Part shown: one piece after another, positions 43,787 to 54,833 of the stretch | Position numbering within the stretch: position 1 is the stretch's first letter | How the letters are laid out: each line of letters opens with the position of its first letter | Source: Daedaleopsis sinensis | Lineage: Eukaryota > Basidiomycota > Agaricomycetes > Polyporales > Polyporaceae | Assembly: GCA_033807695.1 (NCBI GenBank) | Contig: CM066304.1 | Span: 682,001 to 746,000, forward strand | DNA length: 64,000 nt | Reading direction: 5' to 3' | Notes under the pieces: model-generated | Databases searched by the model: none | Told to the model about the DNA's origin: nothing | What the model saw: only the letters and a program-made list of their open reading frames with translations | Program-made: the position numbers and the translations under genes

Positions 43787-43836
43787 GGGTACCAGGGGGT
43801 ACCAGGGGGTACCAGGGGGTACCAGGGGGTACCTTG
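43787..43836. repeat. Minisatellite, four exact 10-bp units
   Basis: ACCAGGGGGT is repeated four times exactly at 43,791-43,830 with a partial unit at each side; each junction forms GGTACC. It lies in non-coding DNA. Confidence 0.9.
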
Positions 43837-44336
43837 GGGCGCAGAGCTCGAGCTCGTGGCGAGTGCTTGAACTTGGCAGTGGCAGTATGAGGAGGAGTCG
43901 AGCACCTCATTGCTGAGTTGAAGGAAACTAGACCTTGGGACAGTGTTACCTCAGAGTGAGCAAGTATAATGCTTCTGGTTGAACATGCCGGGAGACATAG
44001 TGATCCACTCGGTGATCTTCGTTCGTAGGTATGTAAGTAGGCCGGTTGCAAGGAATTCGAAGCGGCCTCGCTTCAAACCCCACTGCTCATCATATCAACG
44101 AAAGCAAAGTTTCTGGCCCAGTACTTTCGGAGTCACGGCCCCTTTTTGTGCGTCGCTTCGTGTTTACTCAGCACCCGTTAGGTAAGATCCGCAGCAATAT
44201 ATATTCAACCGGATCCCGGACCACCTCATGGTAGACAGCACTTGCTCCTGATTCCTAAGTACTTGCTACTAACGCGGGCGTATACCAGGTAACTTGACCA
44301 GCTCGGTGATTCGGGAGACTAGAAGTTGTGCAGAGG

Positions 44337-45802
44337 ATGAGCAAGTCAAAAGAGGGAAGCCCGGCTGCCAAGTCCCTCCGAGAGGCAGGTGAGTATGCAT
44401 GTTCAAGATGGCTCGCAGTTGAGCGTATGAACGTTGTACTCACATTGACCAATGACGGTCTCTAGGACGCCTTGAACACTACTTCTCCACACGCAGTCGC
44501 CTGCAGCTCAACGCCTGTGTCGTTGTAACTGCAAAATATGCTACTAGCCACGGGTCATCGTTGGACAAAGCAACGCTCTTCGCAGCCCTCGAGGAAGTTA
44601 TCCGCAACGAGGCTGCACTGGTTGCTCGTCTCCCGCCTGCGTCCTCTGGCTTGCCATGGACCCGTCTCCCATCAGTGGACCTCAACAAGGTTGTCACCTT
44701 TGTCGACCAAGACAGCGACACCCTACACGTTCTGCTTGAGGAGTACTTCGCTCGGCCTTTGGAATTCGCGGAAGACATGCCCCTCTGGAGGCTTCTCGTC
44801 TTGCGTGACGGCACGGTGATTTTCGCGTACGACCACGCCATGGCAGACGGGCAGAGCGGCCTCGCCTTCCACGTCGCCCTCCTTGGCGCGCTGAACAGCC
44901 TGCCCGCCGCCGTCCCAGAGCATTCCGGGATCGTCGCTTCCCCTCAAGACACCGCGCTCGCCCCGGCGATGGAGGACGCGGTCAACGTCTCCGTGCCCTT
45001 CACGGTCATGGTCCGCGAGATCACAAAAGCCTTCTTCCCCTTCTTCCACAAACGCAAGCTCGCGCGCGCGTGGACCGCGCACCCCGTCGTCAAGCCCCTA
45101 ACCCTCGTCACGACCGTCCGGATCCTGCACTACTCCCCCGCGGAGACCGCGCAGCTCCTCGCGCTCGCGCGCGCACACAAGACGACGCTGACGTGCGCGC
45201 TGCACACGCTCGCGCTCCGCGTCGTCTCCCGGCTCGTCTACGCGCAGCCCGCCAACCGGGGCGTGTACACGACGATCCCGACGTATCTGCCCGTGTCCGC
45301 GCGGCGCTTCACCGGCGCGCCCCCGACCGCGATGTGCAACCACATCGGGAACATCGACGCGCCCCATGCGCTCTTCCGAGTGGACCCGCCCGAGTTCCCG
45401 TGGGACGTCGCCGCGGCGCTCGCCAAGCAGCTCCAGCGCGCGACCCCACGGTCGATGCACACCGTCGGGATGCTCAAGTTCCTGTTCGGCAACTACGAGG
45501 GGTACCTGCTCGGCCGCCTGGGCGGGAAGCGCGGCGGGGGCCTCGAGTTGTCTAACCTCGGGGCGTTTCCCCAGCCCAAGGTGGTTGAGGGTAACAGTGC
45601 TGGCCCGTGGAAGATCGGTCATATGCTGTTCTCGCAGGCAGATTCAACGATTGGGGCGGCGCTGAAGCTGAACGTGGTTGGCGGGGGAGACGGCGGACTG
45701 GGCGTCACAGTGACCTGGGGCGAGGGTGCGGTAGACCACGAGTTGGCGGAGGGGTTCGTGAAGGGATTCGACGAGGGATTGAGGGCGTTGCTTACTACGT
45801 GA
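44337..45802 (+). CDS. Alcohol acetyltransferase-like (condensation-fold) protein
   Basis: Resembles fungal alcohol O-acetyltransferase domain proteins (AATase family), which transfer acyl groups from acyl-CoA to alcohols; the real substrate is unknown. Exon 1 (44,337-44,388) encodes MSKSKEGSPAAKSLREA. After one intron, exon 2 at 44,466 continues GRLEHYFSTRSRLQLNACVV, the usual family opening. The catalytic HxxxD motif is DHAMADG (His about 45 codons before LLGALNSLP). Later MCNHIGNIDAP and LELSNLGAFPQ (the SN-G block near the active site) and TVTWGEG. About 460 residues, a normal length. The intron junction completes a glycine codon, which supports the ATG. Very GC-rich third positions. Confidence 0.8.
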
Positions 45803-46100
45803 AGAAACCTAAGTGTGTGTGTGCGTACTTGGTATTCCAGAACACGATAGACTAGCTATGCTCCTCGAGCTCGCGTGACCTCCCGAGACCCGTCTCGAGA
45901 ATTATGCATGCGTCGATGGCATGTTGGTCGTGTTCTGCATTTCACTCAAGCAGCCGCCGTTGTTTGTACTAAACTCGAGGTCGCGTTCGTTAGCATCCAC
46001 CTGCAAACTTCCACGCAAGATGGAGCCCCACGTCTGTCGTTGTCGAACAGGGTATTCTTTTGCGCCTCATCGAAGCATACAGTACAGACGACTGGTCTGT
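45803..46100. other. Convergent 3' region between acetyltransferase-like gene and DUF6533 gene 4
   Basis: 298 bp with no gene; 3' flanks of both neighbours. Confidence 0.4.
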
Positions 46101-47588
46101 CTAGACGGTGACAGGAACCGGGAGGGTGGTACGAGACTCCAGGCCGCCGTCTTCAGCAGAAGTTGCGTTCGCGGAAGGAACCTCCGGGGTAAAAACGAGC
46201 CCACTCAAACTCTCGTTATCGGTAGTATAGTGTCGATGCAGCAACCCCTGAGAATCTATATTGACGGTCTGGAGTTCTGCCTCTTGCAGGTCGAGGTAGA
46301 GGCGGGAGGTTATGATCGCCGTGAGCCTATAAATATCATAAATGAAGGAGCGCATCTCGTAGGCGAACACTGAACGTACGGGTCCGTGTACAGATTGAGG
46401 TTGCTCTGAACCGACTTGAATACCTGAAAACGGATTTCAAGACTGGGTCGCCAAGAGAGCAGCATGGCCTTACACCTGCGAGAGAGAACCCGATATGCAT
46501 GATATTCAGAACGAACAAGAGGCTGAAAACCGCGTCAGTCGTCGCGGCAGTGGACGAGTAGCTAACTCCCACTTACGCGAACTGGAAAAATCCTGAGCAA
46601 ACATCAGCAAACCTCCTGCCGAATCTGTGCGCATGCGTTGACAAACCGTAGCGTAACACAATAGTAGCCAGTGACGGTCTGCCCGCACACGAAAGTAGAC
46701 GTACGTGATGTATTCCATCTTTGTGACACCGGACACGCGCATCAGACACCCGAACATTGGGACGTTCACCCCTTCTAGCCCTAGCGCGAACTGGGCCTGA
46801 TGGTGTTGCGTTAGAGCATATAATAAAGCGGGAGCGTGTCACGAGAACGTACGAAATTGGCACCCAAAGGAGTCAGGGAGAGCACGAACACAGCGATTGA
46901 CACGCCATAGCTACTGGTGAACGCAAATGCCCGTAATGAGGATGTCGCTAAGAAAGTCTCGCAAGTGAGTTTTGGAGCGAGTACACATTAAACGGCGAAC
47001 GCACCCGCCCATGGCAAGAACTGGAGGTATTCGACTGCAGTTCGTAACCTTCCCAACGTGTTGCAGCTACACATAGTATGCTCGTCAGTCACGAGTCGCC
47101 AATTGAGGAGCAAGACGTGTAGGACCTCTAAACATGATGGTTGTCAGAACAGCTACCCAAGGTTCGATGCACACGAACATACGGCATTAGACATGGGCGC
47201 AAAATGGACCAGCAGGAGAATAGTGTGGACAAAGGTTATGTATCTACCTGCCAGGTAGAGCAGGGAACTTCCGCGCAAGGTCCGCGGCCCACGCATCCAA
47301 AGTAGTTCCACTTCGCGGTGCCAAGTGAGGGCGTAGTCGTAGATGAATATTCCTGAGAAATGGACTTGAGGACCGAGGTCGTGATATTTCTAGGATGTTT
47401 CGTCCCCCGAATCTGTATTGGCAGCGCACCTGCAGAGATGACAATACAGAAGGCATTGGTGCGACTACATAGGGAATAGGTCACTGTTCAGTATATGTTG
47501 AGCACGAGGTGAGATAGACTGTGACTCACAGACTGTCAGCTTCGGCGATAAAGGCAAGAGCAACGGGGGAGTCGGCACCTGTCACCAT
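46101..47588 (-). CDS. DUF6533-type multi-pass membrane protein, copy 4 (divergent)
   Basis: Most diverged of the four. Start at 47,588: MVTGADSPVALAFIAEADSL and a gt donor. Core exon: IFIYDYALTWHREVELLW. Then LRTAVEYLQFLPWAG, SLRAFAFTSSYGVSIAVFVL, GVNVPMFGCLM, and a segment near 46,640-46,730 that should match the TIISRT...LLI helix but looks altered. Next NIMHIGFSLAGV and a last exon with LTAIITSRLYLDLQEAE and GLVFTPEV. Exon borders in the middle are uncertain, and one exon may be damaged. It could be a functional but divergent gene or an early pseudogene. It marks the right edge of the accessory region. Confidence 0.6.
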
Positions 47589-47941
47589 GACTGGTGCACA
47601 TGTCGTACAAAATTCATGATACATTCGAGCAATATAACGAAGAACGAGCTAGAACACAGCCCAGTCAGTGTGGAAAATCAATATGAACGCACTGCTGCCA
47701 AAGATGGAATGTTGAGTTAGATGTGCATTGTGGCCGGCGACGACCACAGTGAGATGAGGTAGATATCGTATCACCAGAGTTGCTATAGTACTGGGCGGCC
47801 CTCGCCGCACGAACTCTCAGGCGATTGAAAGAGGCAATTAAGGTCCTGAATATAGCTGAAAAAAATGCGATCTAATGGACATGGCGGTGATAGCACAGAT
47901 GATAGACGATGATATTACATGGCACTGACGATAGACATTCT
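47589..47941. other. Spacer between the accessory region and the housekeeping block
   Basis: 353 bp holding the DUF6533 gene 4 promoter and the UFD4 3' end; no gene. Confidence 0.4.
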
Positions 47942-50900
47942 TCACGACAAGTGGAAACTCCCCACGCCCTCCCGCATAGCAATTGATAGCTTCTCTCGCA
48001 TTACCGCCTTCGTTGAATATTCCGGTAGCTTGAGGTAGTTGACGCACGTCATGACGCTTGGCAAATAGTCGTCGGCAGTCAGTGGAGCCTCATGCGGCTT
48101 GCGCACAACAGTGAGGGGTGGGTTCAGCCCCCGGAAACCTGCGTGATCATGAGTACCTCCACCCAATTTCACTGCGAGAACTGTAGCGCACCGCCGATAG
48201 GCAACTTCGGGCTGCCAGTGATAAATTGAAGATAGCTTCGGCGTGTCGGCGCGTCATACTCGGACATGATGTCAACGAGGTCGCGGATCGCCCTACTCTC
48301 CACATGGAATCCGTGGTCCGCCTTCAAAGCTTCGCTAAGAGCTATAGGAGCATGATGAGAAAAGGTTGCACACAGGGCGAGATGACCACGTACTCTCAAT
48401 AGACCAATCCTCGTCGGCATTGCCGAACAACATGACGAGTTCGTCCGATGTGAATGCTTGGAGATCAGTGATGGGGAAGACCTTGGAAAACCCTTCCCGG
48501 AATGCCTGCGCTTGCGCTTGTGCGCCCTTTCCGACGATGGCATCGATCACCTCACGAATGTACTCCTCGACATTATCTTCCGTCACGGAGATGTCACGAC
48601 CCCCAGGCTGTTACCAGACGATGAGTACATCATGGTATAGCTAAATTGGAAGATCGGTTCACCTTCAATTCGATGTCGTATCCAGGTACAGTGAAATCGA
48701 GACCTAGATCCTCCAGCTTGATATTCTCGACTTCCTCAAGAGCGGCGAGCTTGCGACGAAGCTTTTGTAGCGTAATGAGCGGAGGGTTGAAAGAGCGACA
48801 TCGAGATGACCATACCTTCTCGTTCTGCGTCTTGGCAATACCGAGCCCTTGAACCTTTGCCAAGGAGGCCGCAAGTTCAGGATCGACGCGCTACGAGCTA
48901 CGTCAATACGGACATACGGACGAAATAAATTATTGTATACCTTGAGGGACTCGATAGTGAGAGGAACTTCCTCTCCCAGAACAAGTTTCAAGAAGATCTT
49001 GTTGAAGGACAGATCGATAATCCGCGAGTCCAACATTGCCTTCGCGACGAACTGCCCGATGACTCGGATGATATGAGTACGTTTCCTGAGGGATGTGTCA
49101 ATCGAGGCCGTAACCATGTATAGAGATAACCGGTTACTCACTGCACACCGTCTTTCGCGATATCGTCCGGACTGATCGGCGCAGGGAACAGACCAAGTGG
49201 ATGTTGAACATATTGGCCAGGAATCGTCAGGTCGGCGTCTCTCCAGATCTTTAGATCTCGTCGTGCAAACTCCTTGGAGACTAGGGAATAGAACTCGAGC
49301 GTTGGCCCAAGACCTGTGCCGACTTCCTCGAAATACTCGACCTCCAGAATCGAGGATGAAGAACCATACAATTCGAACACCTTGACTGCCGATTCGAGGA
49401 TATGCTTCCGCGATATTCTGACTTTCTGGCGCTGCAAACGGCCCAGGAAGCCGACTCCGTCGTCGCGGCGGGAATTGTCCTGACCACGGCTCTGTTGCTG
49501 GCTTTGCCACTTGAGGATCAAGCGAGCGTAGCCAAACGATGTCGACTGCAGGAAGTTGTAGCGGGTCGCAAACGGGAAGAGGAAAGGGAAATGTTGAGGT
49601 AGGTCGAGCGCCCAGTCAGGTAAGCACGAGCTGCAAAAGGTGTGAGATATGCTAGCGCCTCCGATAGCAGGGAGACATACCTAGCGACAATCATGGGCTC
49701 CTCCAACTGTCGTGTCAACTTGGCCGTCAGCTTGTTGTTGACGAAGGCGGAGGGTGACAGGACGCGTTTGGATATCAAAGGCGCGGCACGCTCGCTCTCC
49801 TGAGCATTCAGCCTGTGTAAGACCCTGAGGAAGCGCAGAATCTTGGCATGAGGAGCATCTTCAGGAAGAGAAGACAGTGATGGGGTCGGTGAACGACTCC
49901 TTGACCCAATCTCGTCTCCACGACCTGTGCGTACGTCAGTATGATGCAACGCCAACGTCCAAGCTGACGTACCATCAGTTGAAGGGAGCGGTCCAGGAAC
50001 CTTCTTGAACTTGATGCTGTAGACACCCTGCCAAATCATACTAGGCACGAAAGGAGAGCCAGACGCTCGATGTTTCCTCATCTCATGTTGATGGATCGCG
50101 CCATAGATGGTGAGGTCGAGCGGTAGCTTGTGGTCGTCCATGAAGAACTCAAGATGCCAATCGCTCGGTTTGGTCTTGAGCGCAGCAGCATACGAAGTCT
50201 TAGGTGTCGAGGTACGGGGTGTTGCAGAGGTCGACGGCCCCTTGCTCGGTGTGGGAACATGGGTACCGTCGGGAGTTTGCGCCTCAACTCGAGCATCTGT
50301 CACCATCGTGAGTGCTAGCAGAAGTCAGATATTGACGAGATCATACCATCGCCGACAGAAACGTTGATGGTCTTGTCCGCCATTGAGTTGTCCGGGTCGT
50401 CTTCTTCGATGACCTGCGCTTCATCAGCCTTATGCTCATTCGCAGACACGAGAGAAGGACATACCTCGGCATCGACATCGACTTCGTCGTCGGTGAAATC
50501 TGCGGTGAACTCATCGTCGTTGACAACAGTATCGCTTGGGGCAGGCTCTACCGCTGATGCGACCGATTCACCTTCCGCGAGATCGGACGGTGCGGCGGCA
50601 ACCGACCCATCACCCACCGTACTTGTCTCGGCGGCATCATCTCCCGGGGTCTTCTTGGCACTGAGACGCAGACTGCGGCGTCGGTTGATGACCGCGGCGC
50701 TCACCGAAGACGAGGATGCGCCACTGCCCTCAGGCGCTACACTCTTCGAGGCAGCTTCGAGAAGTCCAAACCGAGATGAAGGAGGAGCTAGACCAGAGGC
50801 GGCAAGAGCAGCAAGCATCCCAGACAACCGCGAGCTGGTTGACAACATCAACCCGGAAACACGGGGGCGGAGGTAGTCGTGGAGCGCTTGGAAGGTAGCA

Positions 50901-53900
50901 ATGGCGTGGATGGACACGACGATGTTGCTGAGGTTCCGAGGGATGTCGGAGTCTTCAGCCGCGACGAGACGGAGCCGCAATTGACGGGCCAGGAGGGATG
51001 GCGAACTCCTCTTCGACTCTGCACAGCCCTCCATCAGGACATGTATAACATAAAATGGTAGGGACGGATACATACCATCTGCGCTCTGCGCGACGCTCAC
51101 GACCTCGAACGATTCCATCCTTGTGAGACTCTCCTGTAGCTTCTTCACGAACACTGCGAATGGCGTCTGTTTTCCAGACCCTTTCGCCCTCTTCGCGGTG
51201 AAGGCAGTAAAGAATAGCTCCTGACGACGGGCAAGGGACACTGTGCACAGGTAAGCACTAGCCATCCTCGCGAGAAAGGTGTAACTCACCAGTACGCTCT
51301 TCCTCTTCGGAGAAGAACTGTAACAGGCCATCGATGACACCGCTTTGGAGGAGTTCGAAGCTGGACACCGACGTATGTTGATGACCGAACAGAGTGGCCA
51401 GTTCCTCCAACGCAGCAGTAAGATCTTTCTCAGATGTCGCCGTGTTCGTGATGCGTTCAACCAAACGACGTAGCATAGCAAACACATCATCGTTTCCAGA
51501 TGAATCGTTCGTCACAAGATGCTTGAACTTGATGACGCGGGCCCTCAACGTGATCGCGTCGTCGGGCTCGATGGATAGCGACGACAGTTTCTTGTAGCCA
51601 GGGATCGCGGAGATAACAGAGATGGCAACGGGGACACCGGCAGGAAGGCCCATGTCCCCTGGCGAAGGCGCCTCGGACACGTCTTTCTCAGCGTTCTTGT
51701 CCTTCGACTTCGAAGAGGTGACAGAACGCGATGCCAGCGACTCGATTTCGTGGAACACACCTTCCCTACGGAAAACAGGCTTGTATTCCGCAGGCACCTT
51801 CGCAAGGAGCAGTTCAACGAGCTGCAGCGCTCCGATGACGAGAGTAGGATGATCCTTAGACGAAAGGATGGATGAGGCGAAGCCTGCAACGGGTACAAAC
51901 TGCATGCATAATCAGCACGGTGCTGGATAGCTCAACAGCGAAATATTGCATACCGTGAAGACTTGCTTCAATTCTTCACCGTCGAGGAAACTAACCGCCT
52001 TCAGCAGGCCAGTGAGGGTCTTGATACGAACCGGGGTGATAACACTGGCAGCATAGACGTCGACGAGGATAGGCACCATCAGGTGCAAGAACCTCCCGAC
52101 CACTTCAGGCTTGGAACGCAAGAGCTCTGTACGATCCGTCGCGGCCGGCTCTCTCTGCAGCTGAGGCAAAGCATCCTCTGCGTCCTGTAGAGATTGAGAG
52201 TCGACGGCCATCGGCTCGGACGCTTGAGTCTCGTCGGCGGGAGCAAGGGGGGCAGCATCGGATCCCGACGCAACCGCGGCTGAACCGGCAGCGGCAGCTT
52301 GAGCGGCGGCGGCAGCAGCCTGGCGGGCGGCAGCACGATCTGCCTTCGCTTTCGCCTTGATCATCTTGCTCAGCGCTTTCTCTGTATAGCCCTTGTGGTC
52401 GAAGACTCCATCTACACACCAAGTTTTAGAGAACAGACGATACAGGGACTATTCAGCTCACCTTTAGGCAACGGGGGCATCAGCTCAGATACGAGGCTGA
52501 GCGCTTCCTCGATTTGGTCTTTCGGACGATGCGCGAGGTTCTCCATGACGGTCATGTCTGCGAGGCCGCCGCCCAGCCCCTGACCACCATCCGCGTCACC
52601 CTGCTCGTTCCCACCATCTGAGGCGGGTGGCAAGACGCCAGTCAGGATCTGGTACAGTGTATCCACGATGCCAGCCTCAAGTAGCACAAGCGTCACTTTG
52701 GGACTGACCCGAGCAGATGTAGCCAAAGCACGGAGCAGGAGGGTGAAAGTACTGGGGGCGATGAGGGGGGAACCGCCTGCAGGCGAAAGGAGCATATTGA
52801 TGGCACGAATGAGGTCGACGTCGACGAGGGCCTCTAGACTCTCGGGAGAGGAGCGGTAGTACGAGTCAATGATTCGGATAACACATAGGCAAGCATATTC
52901 GACGAGTCGCTGGTCGGAATAGCCTAGACAGTTGCGGATGACAGGCCAGACGGCGCGGATCATGGGGAAGTGCTCGATAGAGACGTTGCGGCAACAGTTG
53001 GAGGCCGCTTGCAGAGCCGTTCTCTGGACAGCGATAGAGAAGAAATCGAGGTAGTTCAGCAACGCCGCCAAACCGCCTTCTCGCACGATTGAACTAGGGA
53101 ATTCCTCTGAAATCTTCTCCAAGGTCTATGATACAGATGAGCATAAAACATGAGGCACAAAAGAAGACGCAGACAACATACACTCAAGGTCTGTTCTGCC
53201 AAATCGATGTAGGAGATCTCGATCAATTTGCTGCATAGAACGGGAATCGCGCCGTGGTACACGACGGTGTGCGCAACCCCCGGGAGGGCTTCCATCAAGT
53301 TCGCAAGACATCTGCAAGCAAGGACCTGGGCCTCCAGGTTCTCGTCACCTTGGTAAGCCCCGCCACCCGCGCTCATAGCTAACGCTGCGGCAAGAGCGGC
53401 GTCCTCATCCTGCTCGATTGCATCGTCGTCATCACCCTCGTCCTCGTCATTCCCGGTACCACCCAGGATTCTAACGAGCTCGCGGATGAACGCTTCGACC
53501 TGGAACGAGCCGGCGAGGGTATCCTCGGTGCTGATACTCAATAACTCACTAAGTTCTTGGAGCGTCAACAGTCGGGTGGTAGGGTCCGCGGTGGGCTTGA
53601 TGTTGTTCAGCATCGTCTTGAGCCTCCCGGATATGCCCATCATGTACGATCCGAGTTGACGGTAGTCGCCGAAGATGGACATCGCCGACGGCTCATGCCC
53701 GATGGCTCCGAGGGTGCTGGCAAGATTCCGCTCTGCTTCTTCATCGTCATCGTCATCGTCGACGTCGCCGCCGCCGCCATCATCCCGCCCTTCGTCGTCG
53801 GAGTGCGTCTCATCCTGGTGGTCCCCATCGTCACGAATGCACTCAGCGTCCACCATGTCTACATCTTCGTCCCCAGCACGAGACGAGCCTGCCGCCGATA

Positions 53901-54544
53901 TCATCGCCTTGCTCTTCGCAGTAACTTTGCTCTTGCCTGTGGATGCTCTGAAAGTGGCACACACCATGAGGAATGTACGGACCACCGTGAACGCACGAGC
54001 GACTCACCGCGTCTTCCGGTTCATGTCAGATGATGCTTGATGTTCCGCCCTCGGTCTCAGTGAATAAGCACTAGTAGCACGGCGCAACTTCTTGGAGGCG
54101 GAGGCTGTTGCGGCGATGTCGTCTTCGTCTGAGTTGTCTTCGGGTGCCGCGCGCTTCTTACCCTTGGGGTCCTTGGTCGATTCGGAGATGGAGAGGGAGG
54201 TGGTGATAGGTAGAGTGGTGCGGCGGGTGCTGCAGTGCAAAATAAGCTCCGAGACGCATATAACCATGCGTGAACACCCACCGTTTACTGGTTCGGGCGT
54301 CGTCAGCGGTTTCCTTTCCCTTCCCTTTGTTGTCGCGAGAACGCTTCGAGGAGGACGATGCTGCTGGCTGCTGGGTGTCGTGGGGGGTCCGCTGGCTCTG
54401 TTTTTCCTTCTGCTTCGCGGCCTTGACTCGTGCGCTCGTGCGCAGAACCTTGGGCTCGGAGGAACCTGGCTGAGATGGCTCTTCGGTGTGCACGGGATGG
54501 AGACTGCTGCTACTAGTCGCTGCGTGGGGTTGGGTAGAGTCCAT
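47942..54544 (-). CDS. UFD4: HECT E3 ubiquitin ligase of the UFD4/TRIP12 type
   Basis: Large ubiquitin ligase of the ubiquitin-fusion-degradation and N-degron pathways. Start ATG 54,544 ([17 protein letters not shown]). Order: a charged, lysine-rich and Ser/Thr-rich N-terminal region; an acidic run ([12 protein letters not shown]); an armadillo-like region with [36 protein letters not shown] and [15 protein letters not shown]; an alanine-rich linker; further helical repeats; the TRIP12/UFD4-specific [20 protein letters not shown]; and the HECT domain ([53 protein letters not shown]). The catalytic cysteine is in [15 protein letters not shown] (codon at 48,044-48,046). About fifteen exons, near 1,900 residues. 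No break found; internal exon borders approximate. Confidence 0.92.
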
Positions 54545-54833
54545 TTAGTGCATACAGCAAGCCATCGATCCCCGTCAGTAGGCTATCGAGTGAAGCAAGT
54601 CCAAGAATGTGGTCAACGACACAAACGACTTGTACTACACGTCCTTTTCCGCACCTTATCCTCTTTCCAGCTCCGCCTCAATTACTCAGCGGCTTCTCCC
54701 GTTGGCCGTAGATGGACTGTTACTAACGTTTGCGCCATTATGAAGGGACGCTAGTCGGGAACATTACAAACAAACATTACACTAATGAAGCAGCAACAGT
54801 ACAAGTGCGCTGGGCTTCCTCGCCAGATCGTCC

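Larger units (their letters stand above)
43046..44336. other. Intergenic with a short minisatellite
   Basis: Promoter of the transporter at the left, then about 1.2 kb without a recognisable gene. Contains the 10-bp tandem repeat listed separately. Confidence 0.5.
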
